A stretch of DNA of 64,000 bases from Phoenix dactylifera (GCF_009389715.1 NW_024067666.1:3699001-3763000), one strand, 5' to 3'. Counted from the stretch's first letter, positions 24,443-37,579 are shown. Translations and numbers: made by a program. Notes: a model not told the origin generated them from the letters alone.

Positions 24443-27400
24443 ATGGCTCCGCCGAAGAAATCGAAGAAAACCAAACGGAAAGCAAAATTCGGCGACAAAA
24501 GCAGCACGGACCCCAAACCGGCAGAACCCAAGGCGTTGGAAATCGATTGGTGGTACAGCTTCTGGCAGAAGAATTGCAATTCTGGTAGGTGATTTAATCC
24601 ATCATTCTTTGTTTCTAGTTATTTATTTTAAGCTTAGAAAATGCTAATTGGAATTCGATTTTAGGTAGTGTTGCTGGTGGTTTCGCCTAATTCGTGCTAA
24701 ATGTGTGTTTTTTATTGGATTTTAAGTATGATTTCTTTTTGAAGAAACCCAAAAAGGAATTTTTGATAGCTTAATATGATTCGTAGCTATCTCAGTAGAA
24801 TTATTTGACAAGAAGATTTTGATTTTTCTTTTTCCCCCTTTTTATTGTTGGCTTTAGTATAAGATTTGCTTCCCGATCAAATAACCTAAAATGCTCTTAA
24901 TTTTCTTGGTATTGCTTTCTCGATTTCCCTTTCCAATGGCTTTTTTCTGCGCCAAGATTTCTGATAGCCAATGCGTTGTGACATAGAATCCCAGTCTGGA
25001 CTTGGATGCTACCTACGCTCCTTAGTAGTTTCTTTCGACAACCTTGATGACAATATAAAACATAATGGAAAATTTCTTGTAGCTTTCGATTTGGTACTCT
25101 CTAACATTATCTCATCGTCTATGAATGACGAATCTTAATGGAGACTCAGTACGTGGATAAATTTAAGGAATAATATAAATATCTTATGTTACTTAATTTG
25201 ACAACTGCAAAGAGGATTTGAATTTTTTTTCTCTGCATTTAAGATTTTTATATAGTGTATCAAATCAAATTGGGTGGTCCTATTTTATCCATGTTGTGGA
25301 TTAGTCCATATGTTCTTGGATCGGTGTTTCCAAGAGATGCTCTTGGATTGACGAAGTCAAATTTCATCTGAGATGAACAAAATATGTTATCAGTTATGGG
25401 TGGCATATTTATGCGTTGGTTAGTTTGCAAGTTGGTACACAGTTTTCTAGATCATTACAGCACCGGTTGCTTACTTCTGATCTTGTACTTGGTAGAAAGA
25501 GCTTCTGTAAGAGAACAAAATGCAGGTATATGAAACATCAAAAAGGAATGACAAGGTTTAAACACCTGCGGAGACCAAAGTAAGAGGGAAAGGAAGCAGA
25601 TAGAAAAGGAAATGATATATCAATCAATCCGAAATAACAAGTAAAAAGAAAGCAACCCATACAAAAGTCAACAGCAAATGAAAACTCTCATGACAAGATG
25701 AGGACCAACCTAAATGCAGAAGCTGGAACCAAGGAAACTAAACATAGTTGTCTCCAGGAAATCTCCTTCTAGCTCCAATACAAATTATCAAATAAGTTGC
25801 CTTGGATCTTCCATATTGATCATGTGAAATAAAGGATTCCTGAAATAGTTGCAACCAATTAAACTCAAACATTATTGTTCACTTATGAAAAACAAGCAAT
25901 GAAATTATACCTTCGAATAAATGACCAAGTGAAGCAGTTGACAGAAATAATAAGTGTGCTTGAGGGATTAGAATAACTGCGGGAGTTTCCACTAAACTTG
26001 TTATGTTATTAAAAGATAGACAGTGTTCATTGTCCAGATTGCTGTGTAAGTTAAAAAGGCAGATAGAACCTTATGCTTCAGACAACTTGCCTATCCCAGA
26101 TGTTGCAGGGTGGAGGAGATGTTGAAAATGGACTCCTTGTGCACTACCGAATACATAACTTTTTTTATCTCATATGTGTAAAGAAAATAATAACTGAAGA
26201 TCAAAACTAAAATGAACATTTTTGTTGAAACCAAACTTCGGAATGTTTTTTTCTAAGCAAATATCGTTTTAACGACTACATGGCTTGTCTATGTTAACAG
26301 AAAGGGGCATTCTTTTAATTCTCTCTTTTATGTATAATATACATATTTACTGCTTTTCTTGAATTTGATTCTTAAGTAGAAAGTTGAAGTTGAATATCTT
26401 ACTAGACTAGTTAGGTTATTTGCTATGAACAGCTTCCTTTGTTTTGATGCAATGGATCCAGAAGAAACTGATCATCTGACATGCAGGGCCAGCTGTTCCA
26501 ACTGATGAAGATGAGGCATTCAAATATTTTTTCAGGGTGTCAAAGAAGACCTTCGAGTACATCTGTTCGCTAGTGAGGCAGGATCTAGTGTCAAGGCCTC
26601 CTTCAGGTCTCATAAACATTGAAGGCAGGCTTCTCAGTGTTGAGAAGCAAGTTGCCATTGCCCTGAGAAGGTTAGCATCTGGCGAGTCCCAAGTATCAGT
26701 TGGGGCTGCATTTGGTGTTGGGCAATCAACAGTTTCTCAGGTGACCTGGAGATTTATTGAGTCAATGGAAGAGCGAGCACGACACCATATCAAATGGCCT
26801 GACCCAGACAGAATGGAGCAAATCAAAAACCAGTTTGAGACAACCTATGGTCTACCTAATTGCTGTGGAGCAATTGATGCAACGCATATCATCATGACGC
26901 TGCCAGCAGTGGAGTCATCAGATGATTGGTGTGACCATGAGAGAAACTATAGCATGTTCTTACAAGGTATAGTAGACCATGAAATGAGGTTCATTGACAT
27001 AGTGACTGGTTGGCCTGGAGGCATGACTGTTTCCCGCCTACTGAAGTGTTCGGGCTTTTTCAAACACTGCGAGAGTGGGAAGCGTTTGAATGGGCCAGTT
27101 AGAATGTCTGCAGAAAAAACAGAGATCAGAGAATTCATAGTGGGAGATGCAGCCTATCCTCTTCTTTCGTGGCTCATGACTCCATACGATGGTAAAGGCA
27201 TATCAGCTTCAATGGCTGCCTTCAATGCGAAACACAATGAAGTAAGGTTGCTAGCAGGGAGGGCCTTGTCACAACTAAAGGGTGTCTGGAGGATCCTACA
27301 CAAAGTCATGTGGAGACCAGATAAGCACAAGCTGCCAAGCATCATCCTCGTCTGCTGTCTACTTCACAACATAATTATTGATAACGGGGATGAACTGCAT

Positions 27401-27538
27401 GCCAATGTTGCCCTATCGGATCACCATGATGCTGGTTACAAAGAACAAAGCTGTCAGCAAGTGGATCCTGACGGCAAGGCTATGAGAGAGACCCTGGCCG
27501 GACATCTGCACTGTTATGAGGCATCTCATTTGAGTTGA
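24443..27538 (+). CDS. ALP1-like domesticated PIF/Harbinger transposase (HARBI1 family)
   Basis: Two exons, 24443-24584 and 26487-27538, with a 1902-bp GT-AG intron; 397 aa. The start is ATGGCTCCGCCG, followed by a basic PKKSKKTKRKAK stretch (likely nuclear signal) and the plant-ALP1-like WWYSFW segment. The DDE_Tnp_4 nuclease-like fold follows: SGESQVSVGAAFGVGQSTVSQ (helix-turn-helix-like), LPNCCGAIDATH with D178, GWPGGMTVSR, and LKGVWRILHKVMWRPD near the C-terminus. The second and third acidic catalytic positions of HARBI1 proteins appear replaced (Val at about 229, Gly at about 305), so nuclease activity is unlikely. Arabidopsis ALP1 is a known domesticated Harbinger transposase that associates with PRC2 and antagonises Polycomb silencing; a similar role is inferred. 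No flanking transposon ends were seen and the frame is whole, so it is read as a host gene. Confidence 0.9.
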
Positions 27539-28335
27539 GAAAAATTGAATGGTGATGTAGTGGATTGAATGCCTGCTTACAGATGTATTTTTGTTGCATC
27601 TGACAGCTTAAGCACCTGGAAAATGGAACTTGGTGGCCGTTGAAGTATTTATCTATTTCCTTGATGCTTAATGTTCAACAGAATGAGATTCTATTTTTCT
27701 GCTTAATTCCTACTTTTAGCCTTATGTTACTTCTAGCAGGCTGTGTACAAAATGACAGGCCCCTGTTCTCTCTTCGCAGGGACTGATGATCTAGGAGGGA
27801 CTGCTTTTTCGCTTTGTTCGCAGAATGCTCAACATGATCTTAGATCTCTGCTCTTGCCACCATTGGCAGATTGTGTTATTGGTTGCACAATTTGGTCTTT
27901 ACAAAATTTTGAAGATTCAATATATAACTGGTTTCGTATCTGTTGCCTATGTGTTAATCAGCAAAGTCCTATCCAAACCTCGTTTCAGCTTGATCATAGT
28001 ACCTTTTTGCCCTTTTTGTGTGTCAAGTACATGTTATCCAGCAACTTTCTCTGCTTCAAACCTTAACGGCTGCATCATCTATTTTGGCCAACTTTGGAGA
28101 GTCCTTTTTTATAATTCATTCTATTTTAGACACTTTGCTCTATAAAACATTTGAGATTTCTGTCACCTTCATTACCTACATATTACCTCGCTGACCAGCC
28201 TTAGTTAGGTGTTGGAATTAACCAGGGATGGACAAGTTACCACTATTGAGTCTTGTCACCTTCATGGGGCTTGCAATGTTCCAACGCGATCAGTACTACC
28301 GTTTCAGCTACCTGATCAAAGTATGAAAGCTAGAA
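27539..28335 (+). other. 3' UTR and flank of the ALP1-like gene
   Basis: T-rich sequence after the stop, with short accidental frames. No second gene is recognised. The 3' end of the transcript may lie near 28140, but no strong poly(A) signal decides this. Confidence 0.4.
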
Positions 28336-28713
28336 TTGCGTCTAGGATATCCCAGCTATATATTTAGTTTCTGCCGCATGGATATAAAAATAATAATTAA
28401 AAAAAACAGCTTACACAAGACTTTGGGTTCACTTTGGCCTCCACCAGTTAGCCAGTGGAATAGTAAGCATTTCAGAGACTTGGTCCTCCATGTCATGCGC
28501 ATGAATGCATCTAATCAAGATTTGCCATTCCTCAAGGAAGCTACTAACTATTTCTATGTTGAAACATTTGATGGCAGCCAACAGCGGACCGGATGGTTCC
28601 CCGACTTTGCCGCCGGTGTCGGTGCAGAACGTCCAAAGTTCATATCAAAGATGCAGACATTCCATAACCAAACTATAGAGAAATATATTGAACCTCCTTT
28701 ATATTACTGGTAG
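28336..28713 (+). CDS. Unrecognised ORF, possible exon or gene remnant
   Basis: A 125-codon frame whose last hundred or so residues look protein-like: SLWPPPVSQWNSKHFRDL, NYFYVETFDGSQQRTGWFPD, and a C-terminus ending IEKYIEPPLYYW. The first 25 residues are AT-rich filler and are probably not coding; an intron acceptor ending AACAG lies near 28410. I do not recognise the family. It could be the last exon of a gene whose other exons I missed, a retrocopy fragment, or chance. It lies about 800 bp downstream of the ALP1-like stop on the same strand. Confidence 0.3.
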   Translation: MRLGYPSYIFSFCRMDIKIIIKKNSLHKTLGSLWPPPVSQWNSKHFRDLVLHVMRMNASNQDLPFLKEATNYFYVETFDGSQQRTGWFPDFAAGVGAERPKFISKMQTFHNQTIEKYIEPPLYYW

Positions 28714-29729
28714 CAGAGTATGGTGGTTTGTACTGAAGTACTTCCATCAGCCAAGCTATCGTGCACTTTCGGTTCTGATTGGAGAGTTCTAAATGGATGC
28801 AGGTGGTGGATCGAAGAATGTTCCAACAACAGGCACAGATTCTTCAGATGGGGCTACTGTCAAAATCCAAGTTTGGATCATTTTCTCCCTTGTGTTTTTT
28901 TTGTGGCCTATTTTTCCCCATCTCAAATCACTTTGAGTAGGATCTGTTACTCTCCATACTAGGAGGCTCTTCTCCCATAGATTATGAGCATCAGTTGTGC
29001 ATCATATATGGTTGATTCACTAATTCTTTGGTTCTCTTTTTGTGATTGATGTGAGACCCTTTTGAGGCCATTTGAGTATGTACTACATGATAAAGAGAGA
29101 TAATTCTATATCCACTCTCTTTTATCGGCATCACCATCGCTTGTTTAAAACATCAAGAAGGGGGATTAAGGTAAATGAACCATCTTTCACCATCTACTCA
29201 GGTCAAATTATTGACCTAAATTCATCAACCAGCAGAAAATCCTCTTCAATTGATTTTTCAGACTTTCCAATGGAGGATGAAAAGGTGACATGTAATCTAG
29301 GTTATTGTCTCCTCTACTTAGTTAAGCGAAGCATGTTCGGAAGACATGTATTAGCAGGATAATCAAACAAATACATGTTGACCATGACTGCCATATATGG
29401 CTGAAGTGCGATGAAATAATTCTGTTTGCTATCTTTCACTCATCTGGCAAGAAGGTTTACTTTGTGCCTTGTATATACGTAAGAATCACGAATCAGTTGC
29501 AACTCTTGCATGAAAACTAAGACTTAAAATGTAAACCAATAGAAAATGATAATCAAAGATCCAAGACATGGCATCAATTAACTAGCAAGGATATTTTAAA
29601 ACCAGTCAGATAATTTCACCTTTAGATAGAAAAGAATGACTTTAGCATGACTGACAAAACCAACATAATTTGAAAGTGTACAAGGCCATATTAGAGCTTG
29701 GTGCAGGCACTAATGACAGACTGATGCAA
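28714..29729. other. Gene-free interval
   Basis: No exon, RNA gene or clear repeat seen, only short frames with AT-rich coding that do not resemble a family. Confidence 0.4.
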
Positions 29730-29850
29730 GGTCTGCCATACCGTACTGAAAGAAAACCGGTACGAAACACTCCTTCAAGTCAATGCTTGGCACAAAGGTG
29801 TACCGTACTGTACTGATAAGATACGGTATCTGATACTAAGATTGCAGACC
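29730..29850. mobile_element. Short GTACC-rich inverted-repeat element
   Basis: The ends GGTCTGCCA (29730-29738) and TTGCAGACC (29842-29850) form a 9-bp inverted repeat with one mismatch. The interior carries CCGTACTG, CCGGTACG, GTACCGTACTG and TACGGTATC words like the copy at 14760-15078. No target duplication found. Probably non-autonomous. Confidence 0.5.
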
Positions 29851-30399
29851 ATGGACTAACCAACAATATGACAAACTGATGGCCAACAGAATGAATAAAA
29901 GAGTTCATTTTTCTAATTTAATAGCAATGTTTACAGAAATAATTTATGATTTTATAATATTCATTTTAAAATGTCGTAATAGTTAATACTGGATGATAAG
30001 CATCAACCATTCCATTAACTTAAATCTATGATACTAGGAACTACCACATGTTACTGGTTTCACATCACAGAATTATAGGGAATTCATATCTATCTCAGCT
30101 TCACTGACGCAAAAATAGGTTTAGTGGTTCAATATTTTAGGGTAACTCTGGTAACAGAACCTTAAAGATGTTTCAGGTTAATTATGTTTGATTGTAAATA
30201 AGTCACTAATTGCTTCTTTCAAGACAAACATAATGCAAAATGAGGAAATTGTTTGACAACTGAAATTTGGTAAAGAAAACAGAAGACCACTAGCGACGTA
30301 ACACGCTATCATAATAAGTTGCATCTAAACCACATTCCTTGGTTCGTCACACAGAATCAATCCATGAGGCTCGTTCAAGAGGAAAAAGAAATAATCATC

Positions 30400-33300
30400 T
30401 TAAGCTGGAGCAATTCCAGCATCTTTAACTGATTCACGCCAGGCATACTCCCTTGCTCCATCCTTGTCAACAATCTTGATCACAAAGTTTGGTGGGGCAA
30501 CAACCAGTCTAGATCGGATTTCCATTATGCACTTATCCACCAAATCAATTGCTTCTTCCAATGACATCCCGCTGTGATAGTGCCGATCCATCATTGATAA
30601 GCTGAAGTAGGATCCGTAACCAAATGCACCCTTTTCAATTTTGTGCAGAGTTGCAATGTAGTCAATGTAGTAGAGCGATGGACCAATATCCTTGTCGTAA
30701 CCAGCCAGTAGAATATTCACAAGATATGGGTTCTGGGAAACCAAAAATCCAAAGGGTAAATCAAATTAGCATGCTCATATAATAGCTTAAAATTCAAAAA
30801 TTAAATAAGTATCCCAATTCATTGCCCTAGCTTGATTGTGATTACAGGAGAAAATATTTGGTCAAAATGCTGGGATTAGACAGAGTATCTTTTTCTTTTT
30901 ATGTTGGCCAATTTATGCATATGGGACCTTTCTTTTCGAATAACACTATACCAGACCGCATTAATGGTCAAAGGCTGTGACCCCCTTGGAAGTCTTAGGT
31001 TACTTCCTGGGTTCCTGATTGGGTACTGCGAGAACTTGAGATGGCTGGACAATTAGGTCTTCATCTGTCATATATCAAAATATAAATACCATAAAAGAGT
31101 GCATGTCTATTATCTAATGCAGGTTTGAGCACGCACTGCCATCAACTTTTGCCCTTTTTCTATCAAATGGGTGTATTGGATTCATCTTGATGTTCACTAA
31201 TAATATGATAGGAATAACTGATACTGACGCCATAATTGACACCAGCAGCAATCAATATATTATCATGAAGTTTCAAGTTGAGATTGATATTATAATACTG
31301 AAATCAGACCAACCAACAACAAAAAAAAGAGGATGTTTCTCATACAGAGTGCAAATATTGGTACTGATACCGTTGTCTTAGAATGATGAATTGTTGATGC
31401 TAATCTAAGTATGAGAACTAGTGCATAATATAATGCTACTGGTAATGCTTTATCAAAACTAAAGCTAACAAATAATGGCAGTGAAGATAGTACAATTACT
31501 AATTTCACATGCTACCCTTGTATCAAGCAACTACGCTACTGATACTATACATATACTGAACCAAGTAGTGCTAACAAAAATACTAACACCAAGAAAAATG
31601 CTTTTGGAGAAAGGCTTTGGTAGGAAGTATAAACTCAAACTGATAATGAGAAGAAAAGTTCTTGAAGGGTTGCATGGTGTCACGAAGACGTAGGAGTTCT
31701 GAAATCACTGGCATAGGACAAAAGGTGAGGTGCCATCATGAGTGAGATTGATGCTCAAAAATAGATGCAAGGTAGTTTAGAACTGCATAACTATCATAAA
31801 TAGTTTTCTTCCATAAATTTCATTAATTAAAAAATGATCCCCCTATTGGCAATCCTGCTTTCACATGAGGAGAAGAGAAAAGTAGAGGGTCTCAAACCAA
31901 TAGGTCCAGTCAAACTGGAATTGGGTTCTCCCTATTCTAAAGATGGTCTTTTTGAACCAACCTGGAGGATCCATTCTGAACTCTTCTTCCCCTGTTTATT
32001 TGTCCTTTCCATCTCCCCTTCCCAATCCTCCTCTTCCTCAGCCTCTCTTCAGCACCATTGGCATGACCTCCTCGACCCCACCCACTTTGTCATATCCTCT
32101 TTGCATCTCCAATGCCTCCCCTTCAATATTTTCTTTACCTACCCCCACCTAGAACCAACTTTCTTCATCCTCTTCTTCCATATCAGCATCTCCTCAGCTT
32201 ATTCCTGGGCAAAGTGCTCAAGAGGAAGAAAAAGAAAAGCAGCACCGCGACATGATTGAGATGTGTGGTCGCATCAACTTTGAGTCTAGACTCCTAACCT
32301 CTTTGTCAAGGACTTCATCTTTGAAGTTAACCCCAATCGGATATTATTAAATCTGAATTCACTAATGTGAGGCACTTGCATAGACAAGGAATGGAGCTTT
32401 GAATTCAGAAAGACTGCTTTTCTAGTCATCATCTCCCAACATAGTCACAAACTTAGGCTGTATGAATTTTTTATAGGTTTGTTCTTTGTCCATGTTTGGG
32501 GTGTGCTTGGAGCTTCATAGATCCTGTGTTTAGCTCCCTTTATCTTTCTAGTAGCTGAAATCTAGACTTTGTATGACTTGTTTTTGGCTCCTTTTAGTTT
32601 TTGAGGCCGCCTTTAAGGCTTCGTTCCACTCCTCTTCTTTCGCTCTCATCTCTGCCTTTCATCCACATCGATACCCCCGATCTATCTCTTTTCGAGGAAA
32701 ACAGACAATAATGAAGAGAAGATGAGAAGAACAAATCAAGGAAGTAAGGATTTTAAGAGAAGGTCCTTTGCTGGTTTAGAATCCCATTTAGATTGGACCA
32801 AACCTATCCATTTTAGAAACTAATTTTCTTCCCAATCAGAAAGCTGGACAAGTGTCCCTTCATGTGAGGAGGAAGCAGTTATTGCAATTGCAATATATTG
32901 CAACCTAAACCACTTCCTTGCTTAGAAAGAGATTTTGAGAAAAAAAAATACAGTTATTTTATAGAATTATGGATTCTAAAAATCAAGTATTGACAAGCCT
33001 AGTCGTTTGCCTCTGCTTCTTGCGGGGCAAGAATTTATCGAGTTAGATCAGCAGAATAAGAAATTTCAAGTCTTTTGTTGATCAGGCAACACCCAAATTT
33101 GAATTGAGGATAAAGGATTTGCATCATAGACAAACAATTGAAACTACATTCTTTATTGAGCATTGCAATAGTACTGGAGTGAATCTAATTGGTGTAATAC
33201 TATTTGAAAACAAGTTCAAGCAACTTATACATTAACAACATACTGAACCATAGGCACACAAATTACATTCATAGATGCAGATATGTGCATATACAATAAA

Positions 33301-36300
33301 TGTTAGAGACATAAGGTGTAGTAGTGATAGGGGAAGAGGCAGTCTCTAGTATGGATGCGAAGGAGTTCATGGTATAAGAGGAGCAGAAAGGAGAGAAAGG
33401 TGATAAGAGTACATTGCTCCCAAACATACAGGTTTGAGCATTTCCATAAGCAAGTGTACAAGAATGTTAATACTAAAAGAAACCAATCAAAAAAATTAGA
33501 TGCCGCATATATTTCATAAGGAAGACCTAAATAAAATAATTTTGGCCCGAAACTGTCAAAGCATTTGGAGAACATAAGAACACTCACAAGTTTTTCTCTT
33601 TTAAAATAACATGCAGCTCAGCCATTAGATCTCTGATCTAATGGTTTTAAGGTTTATTCACTAGTTACATTATCATCTTCAAGACAGGACCAATGGCAGG
33701 GGGTGGAATGGGATGGAAGAAAGGTAAGAAAGCTGTAGCCGCAATACCTCCAACTCTCATGTTTCCCATTATCTTTTTCTCGGATACAAGAATAGCCTCT
33801 ACAGTAGTAGTCGCAATCCCCCTCTATGTGTATGGCCTCTCATATTCGATAACCAGCAACAATCACACTCGGTAGCATCCCTTAAAAGAGTTCACTGTTA
33901 CCAGCTTGGCTCTCTCAAAGATGAGAATAGTAGGGATCCCTTTTTTAATTCTCCCCACTCTGCTTATCTCCCTCTCCCCAAAGCTTACTACATCCAGAAC
34001 CCACTCAATCTATTTTCCTCCATTCAATTCTCCTTCTCTGAAACCCCAAGGCATTGGAATCTCATGACGAAACCATTCTGAACAAAGCTAACAATTGAGC
34101 CTAAGCAAGAAAAACACGAGTCAGCTAATTATTAAAAGAGCCTAGCTAGAGCCTCACCTTCTTTACTCAACTCAAGCTCATGCCAAGCGTGAGCTAAACA
34201 TATTTATTTTGGATGTAAGCTCAAACTAGCTTCAGATTTCTTGTATTTTGCTTGTCTACACCCTTACATGTATCACTACATCTGAAAATTCACTACAGCA
34301 CAATTAAAATCCTACCCCCCCCCAAAAAAAAAAACAAAAAAAAGAACCAAAGAGCTTGGCCATCACAAGTGCAGAATTATTTTCACGTATATCAAAACTC
34401 TCTAAAACTAAGGAGCCTAGACTCCCACCCAAATCATCTATTCAACAACTGAATAGCACCACATCAGGATCAAAAAGGAATACCTAAGAAATTTAGGGGG
34501 TGGGTAGTGAGGCGGTACGAAATCTCCAATCTATAGGTCACTGCAAAATCTTATCACTTGTAACTAACTCTAGACCTAATAATTATATCAAAATGATTAA
34601 CCTTTGTTATATCTCACATCATCGTGCCATAGAATAAAAAACGGTCAAAGTTTTTCTCTTAGCCATAAAAATGTTGTGATGAACTTAAAAAATACTTCCC
34701 AATCGAATTGTTAAGCAGCAACACATGAACCATGGTTTTTTCTATGCCTAATCCTTTAATCAAAACATTCAGATCTTATAGCAGGCCTGGAGACAAGGAA
34801 AATAGAGTTTATTGGCAATTCAAGATTTACAATTAACAAATATTGTGAAAACATATAAAACAATGTGAATAATCTGCAAGGCCATTCAAGATACTGATGT
34901 TTCAGCTCCAGAAATTAAATTGGGTGGACTGTTAGTGTTTACCCTTATTTTGCTGACAGAAACATTGAAAATGGAATTATGAACTTAAAGTTTAAGAGAC
35001 TAGAGAACTACCACTACAAGGATGAGTATAAGTGGGAGGACAAATGCTTCATTCAACTCCAAGATAAAAAGGCACTCAGAAATTGATTCTAATTCAATCT
35101 GAATAACTGTTATATAAGTTCATGAGGAATCTTATATTAAATTTAGAAACATAGGAAAAGGTGTAGATAAATAGAAATGTACACATGCACCAACATATGC
35201 CCAGACCAAAAAATATGTAAATCAAAGGGGACAAAAAGAGGTAGACCATTCAGTTGAGGAATATGCATCACCACTATATGGAGCATAGTCACAAGGAAAT
35301 AAGAACATGTACGAGCTAAGAAACATTTAACGAATCAAAAGCAAAAATCTCCACTTTATGGCCCAAAAACTGGGAGAAAAAAAAAATTTAAGAGTCTATA
35401 TAACAATTTGTTCATTGCAAATTCTTTTTGACTATTGTCCATCAACAGGAGAACTAGAAAAGCATTCATTCCAATTTCATAGTTCTGCTTCATCCCATTA
35501 AGAGGGCACCACAGTTTTATCTTTAATACTTTTTAGCCAGATAACGTAGAATTAGTTTTTAAAAACCAATTATGTATCTCAGTCCTAAATGCACATTACA
35601 GCAATCAAAAGCAAAAATCTCCACTTTATGGCCCAAAAACTGGGAGAAAAAAAAACTTTAAGAGTCTATATAACAATTTGTTCATTGCAAATTCTTTTTG
35701 ACTATTGTCCATCAACAGGAGAACTAGAAAAGCATTCATTCCAATTTCATAGTTCTGCTTCATCCCATTAAGAGGGCACCACAGTTTTATCTTTAATACT
35801 TTTTAGCCAGATAGCGTAGAATTAGTTTTTAAAAACCAATTATGTATCTCAGTCCTAAATGCACATTACAGCAAAAAAGAGAAGGAAAAAAACATTTGAT
35901 CATCTAACATTATCGACATCTTCTTTTCAATCATAAAAGACATGAAATTAAGCATACTAATGTTCAATAATCATTGGGCTTTAACCGTTTTAATCTCAAA
36001 TAAGCCACAAAATTGCTTCCCCAAATATTCATTTTTCAACAATTTGACTGCATACTAGTGAACTAAGCTAAAAATCACAACTTTCTTAGCTCTTCCTCCA
36101 CAACGATAGCAATTTTAATTAATACCGGTACTAAGTACCAAAACCAGACCCTATTATTTAAGATCGACCACATATAACTGATTCCCCTAACAAGAAAGAA
36201 CCAAACCCCAACTTTTCGACAGATTACAAACAAAGAAACCCTAGAAAAAAAGGGTGGATTCGGAGAGATATCCGCCTACCTTCCGGAGGGCGATGGCGAG

Positions 36301-36664
36301 CTCGCCGCGGGTGAAGTTGGCGGCGGCAGCGGTTGTGAGAGGGATGCCGTTCCGGAATTGGTACAGGTGCACGTTCTTCTGGATGTATTCCGTGAACTGC
36401 ACCCTGCCATCCACCATCAGAGCCATCAATTGAGGAATAAGCGAACAAGATCAAGACTCAAGGGAGGTGCTCATTTAAGAAAGAAAGGAAGAAGGTAGGA
36501 ACGAACCGATCGCCGCCCTCGCCGGAGGCTCCGAGGAGCTTATGGGAGTCGAGGATCATGACCTTGTCCTCATTGGACTTGTGGACCAGGATCGAGTGGA
36601 CGGCGGATGAGTCCGCCGCGATCAAGGCGAAGCCGTCGCCAACAAGCCCGAACACGCACTCCAT
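30400..36664 (-). CDS. PBD: 20S proteasome beta subunit type-2 (beta4, PBD)
   Basis: Three exons on the minus strand: 36664-36507, 36403-36280 and 30732-30400, joined by GT-AG introns of 103 and 5547 bp; 204 aa, the usual length. The product is the beta4 subunit of the 20S core particle, in cytosol and nucleus. It starts MECVFGLVG directly, without a propeptide or exposed catalytic Thr, as expected for this non-catalytic subunit. Highly conserved stretches include [58 protein letters not shown] and [18 protein letters not shown]. The C-terminus [10 protein letters not shown] is the variable part. Intron 2 is unusually long for a plant gene and holds a 270-bp tandem duplication. Several paralogous PBD genes are common in plants, so the number is not assigned. 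Confidence 0.95.
35333..35873. repeat. 270-bp direct tandem duplication in PBD intron 2
   Basis: Two copies, 35333-35602 and 35603-35873, are near-identical by eye, with a handful of substitutions and a small change in an A run. Each opens AATCAAAAGCAAAAATCTCC and ends near GCACATTACAGCA. The high identity suggests a recent event. Confidence 0.9.
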
Positions 36665-37158
36665 CTCCCTCGCCGGAGGATTTCTCTCGAGACCAAACGA
36701 AGAACAGAAGGAAAAAAGAGCGAAGAAGAAAACAGCGAGCCGAACGTTGGGCAGAAGAGATTCGTAGAGAAGAAATAGGGACCTTTGGACTTGTAGAACA
36801 AGCAAAAGGGCAAGGAGGGATCCGGTGGTCTAGCGGATCAACTTAACGAGACTTGTTATAACTTACTCCAAATCATCATGCATACATTCATACATACATT
36901 ATATATATATATATATATATATAGTTTAAAATATAATTAATAGGAAGTTATAAAAATATATATATGTTAATTTTTAAACCAAAACCAAATGTTGCATATT
37001 GCTATTATTGATCCCAAAATGGAAATTACTTTCCAGCCTTGTAAGCTAATGCGTTTAATACGATTTATGTGGACCATCACTAATAGAAGAAAAATAATCT
37101 TTGTATAATATATGAGTTGAAAGTCATGCAACATGATTAGGTGGGTACTGAATGAACT
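36665..37158. other. PBD 5' flank
   Basis: Contains the presumed PBD 5' UTR and promoter (minus strand); a GA-rich stretch on the plus strand lies next to the start codon. Beyond about 36840 it is AT-rich with a microsatellite. No TATA box singled out. Confidence 0.4.
36899..36924. repeat. (AT)n microsatellite
   Basis: About 12 AT dinucleotides in the upstream flank of the PBD gene. Confidence 0.9.
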
Positions 37159-37167
37159 AGCACTTTA

Positions 37168-37570
37168 TCATTCCATCGCTGGTATCGAGGTTGGAGCTAC
37201 CTGAAAGGGTGTCTCCTACGCCAGACGGATGCTGGAGGCGAACTGCATGATCCTTGAAAGGGATTCCGATACGGTGATCAAGGGAATCCAAAGTCCCAAA
37301 GAGTGCTACTAGGGAGATGCGACTGCTCCTCGACATTCGTCGATTCTTAGCGAATGCGTTGCCTTTTGGGCTACCCATGTCCTTAAAGAGGCCAACAACG
37401 TTGCAAATTGGGCGGCATCCTATGCGGCTGGTCACTCCAAAGATTTTATCTGGAAGAACCACACCTTTGTTTTATCTCTATTATATTTTGTTTTACTGTC
37501 TGACTCTTTAAGTTGTACTTACATCTATTATGTGTGAGTTGCTGATGTACCAAAAAAAAAAAAAAAAAAA
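37168..37570 (+). mobile_element. 5'-truncated L1-type LINE, copy 1
   Basis: Ends in a poly(A) run of about 20 bases and is flanked by AGCACTTTA on both sides (37159-37167 and 37571-37579), a 9-bp target duplication. A plus-strand frame from about 37235 encodes the end of a LINE RNase H domain: MILERDSDTVIKGIQSP, one in-frame stop, then HVLKEANNVANWAASYAAGH. Plant L1 elements carry such a C-terminal RNase H. Only the last 0.4 kb of the element is present, so it was dead on arrival. Its 3' tail (GAGTTGCTGATGTACC plus A run) closely matches that of the copy at 43121-43540. Confidence 0.88.
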
Positions 37571-37579
37571 AGCACTTTA

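Noticed and set aside
31834-32259. 141-codon frame in PBD intron 2
   Set aside because: Low-complexity Ser/Phe composition from a pyrimidine-rich stretch; an overlapping frame is equally open and no domain is visible.
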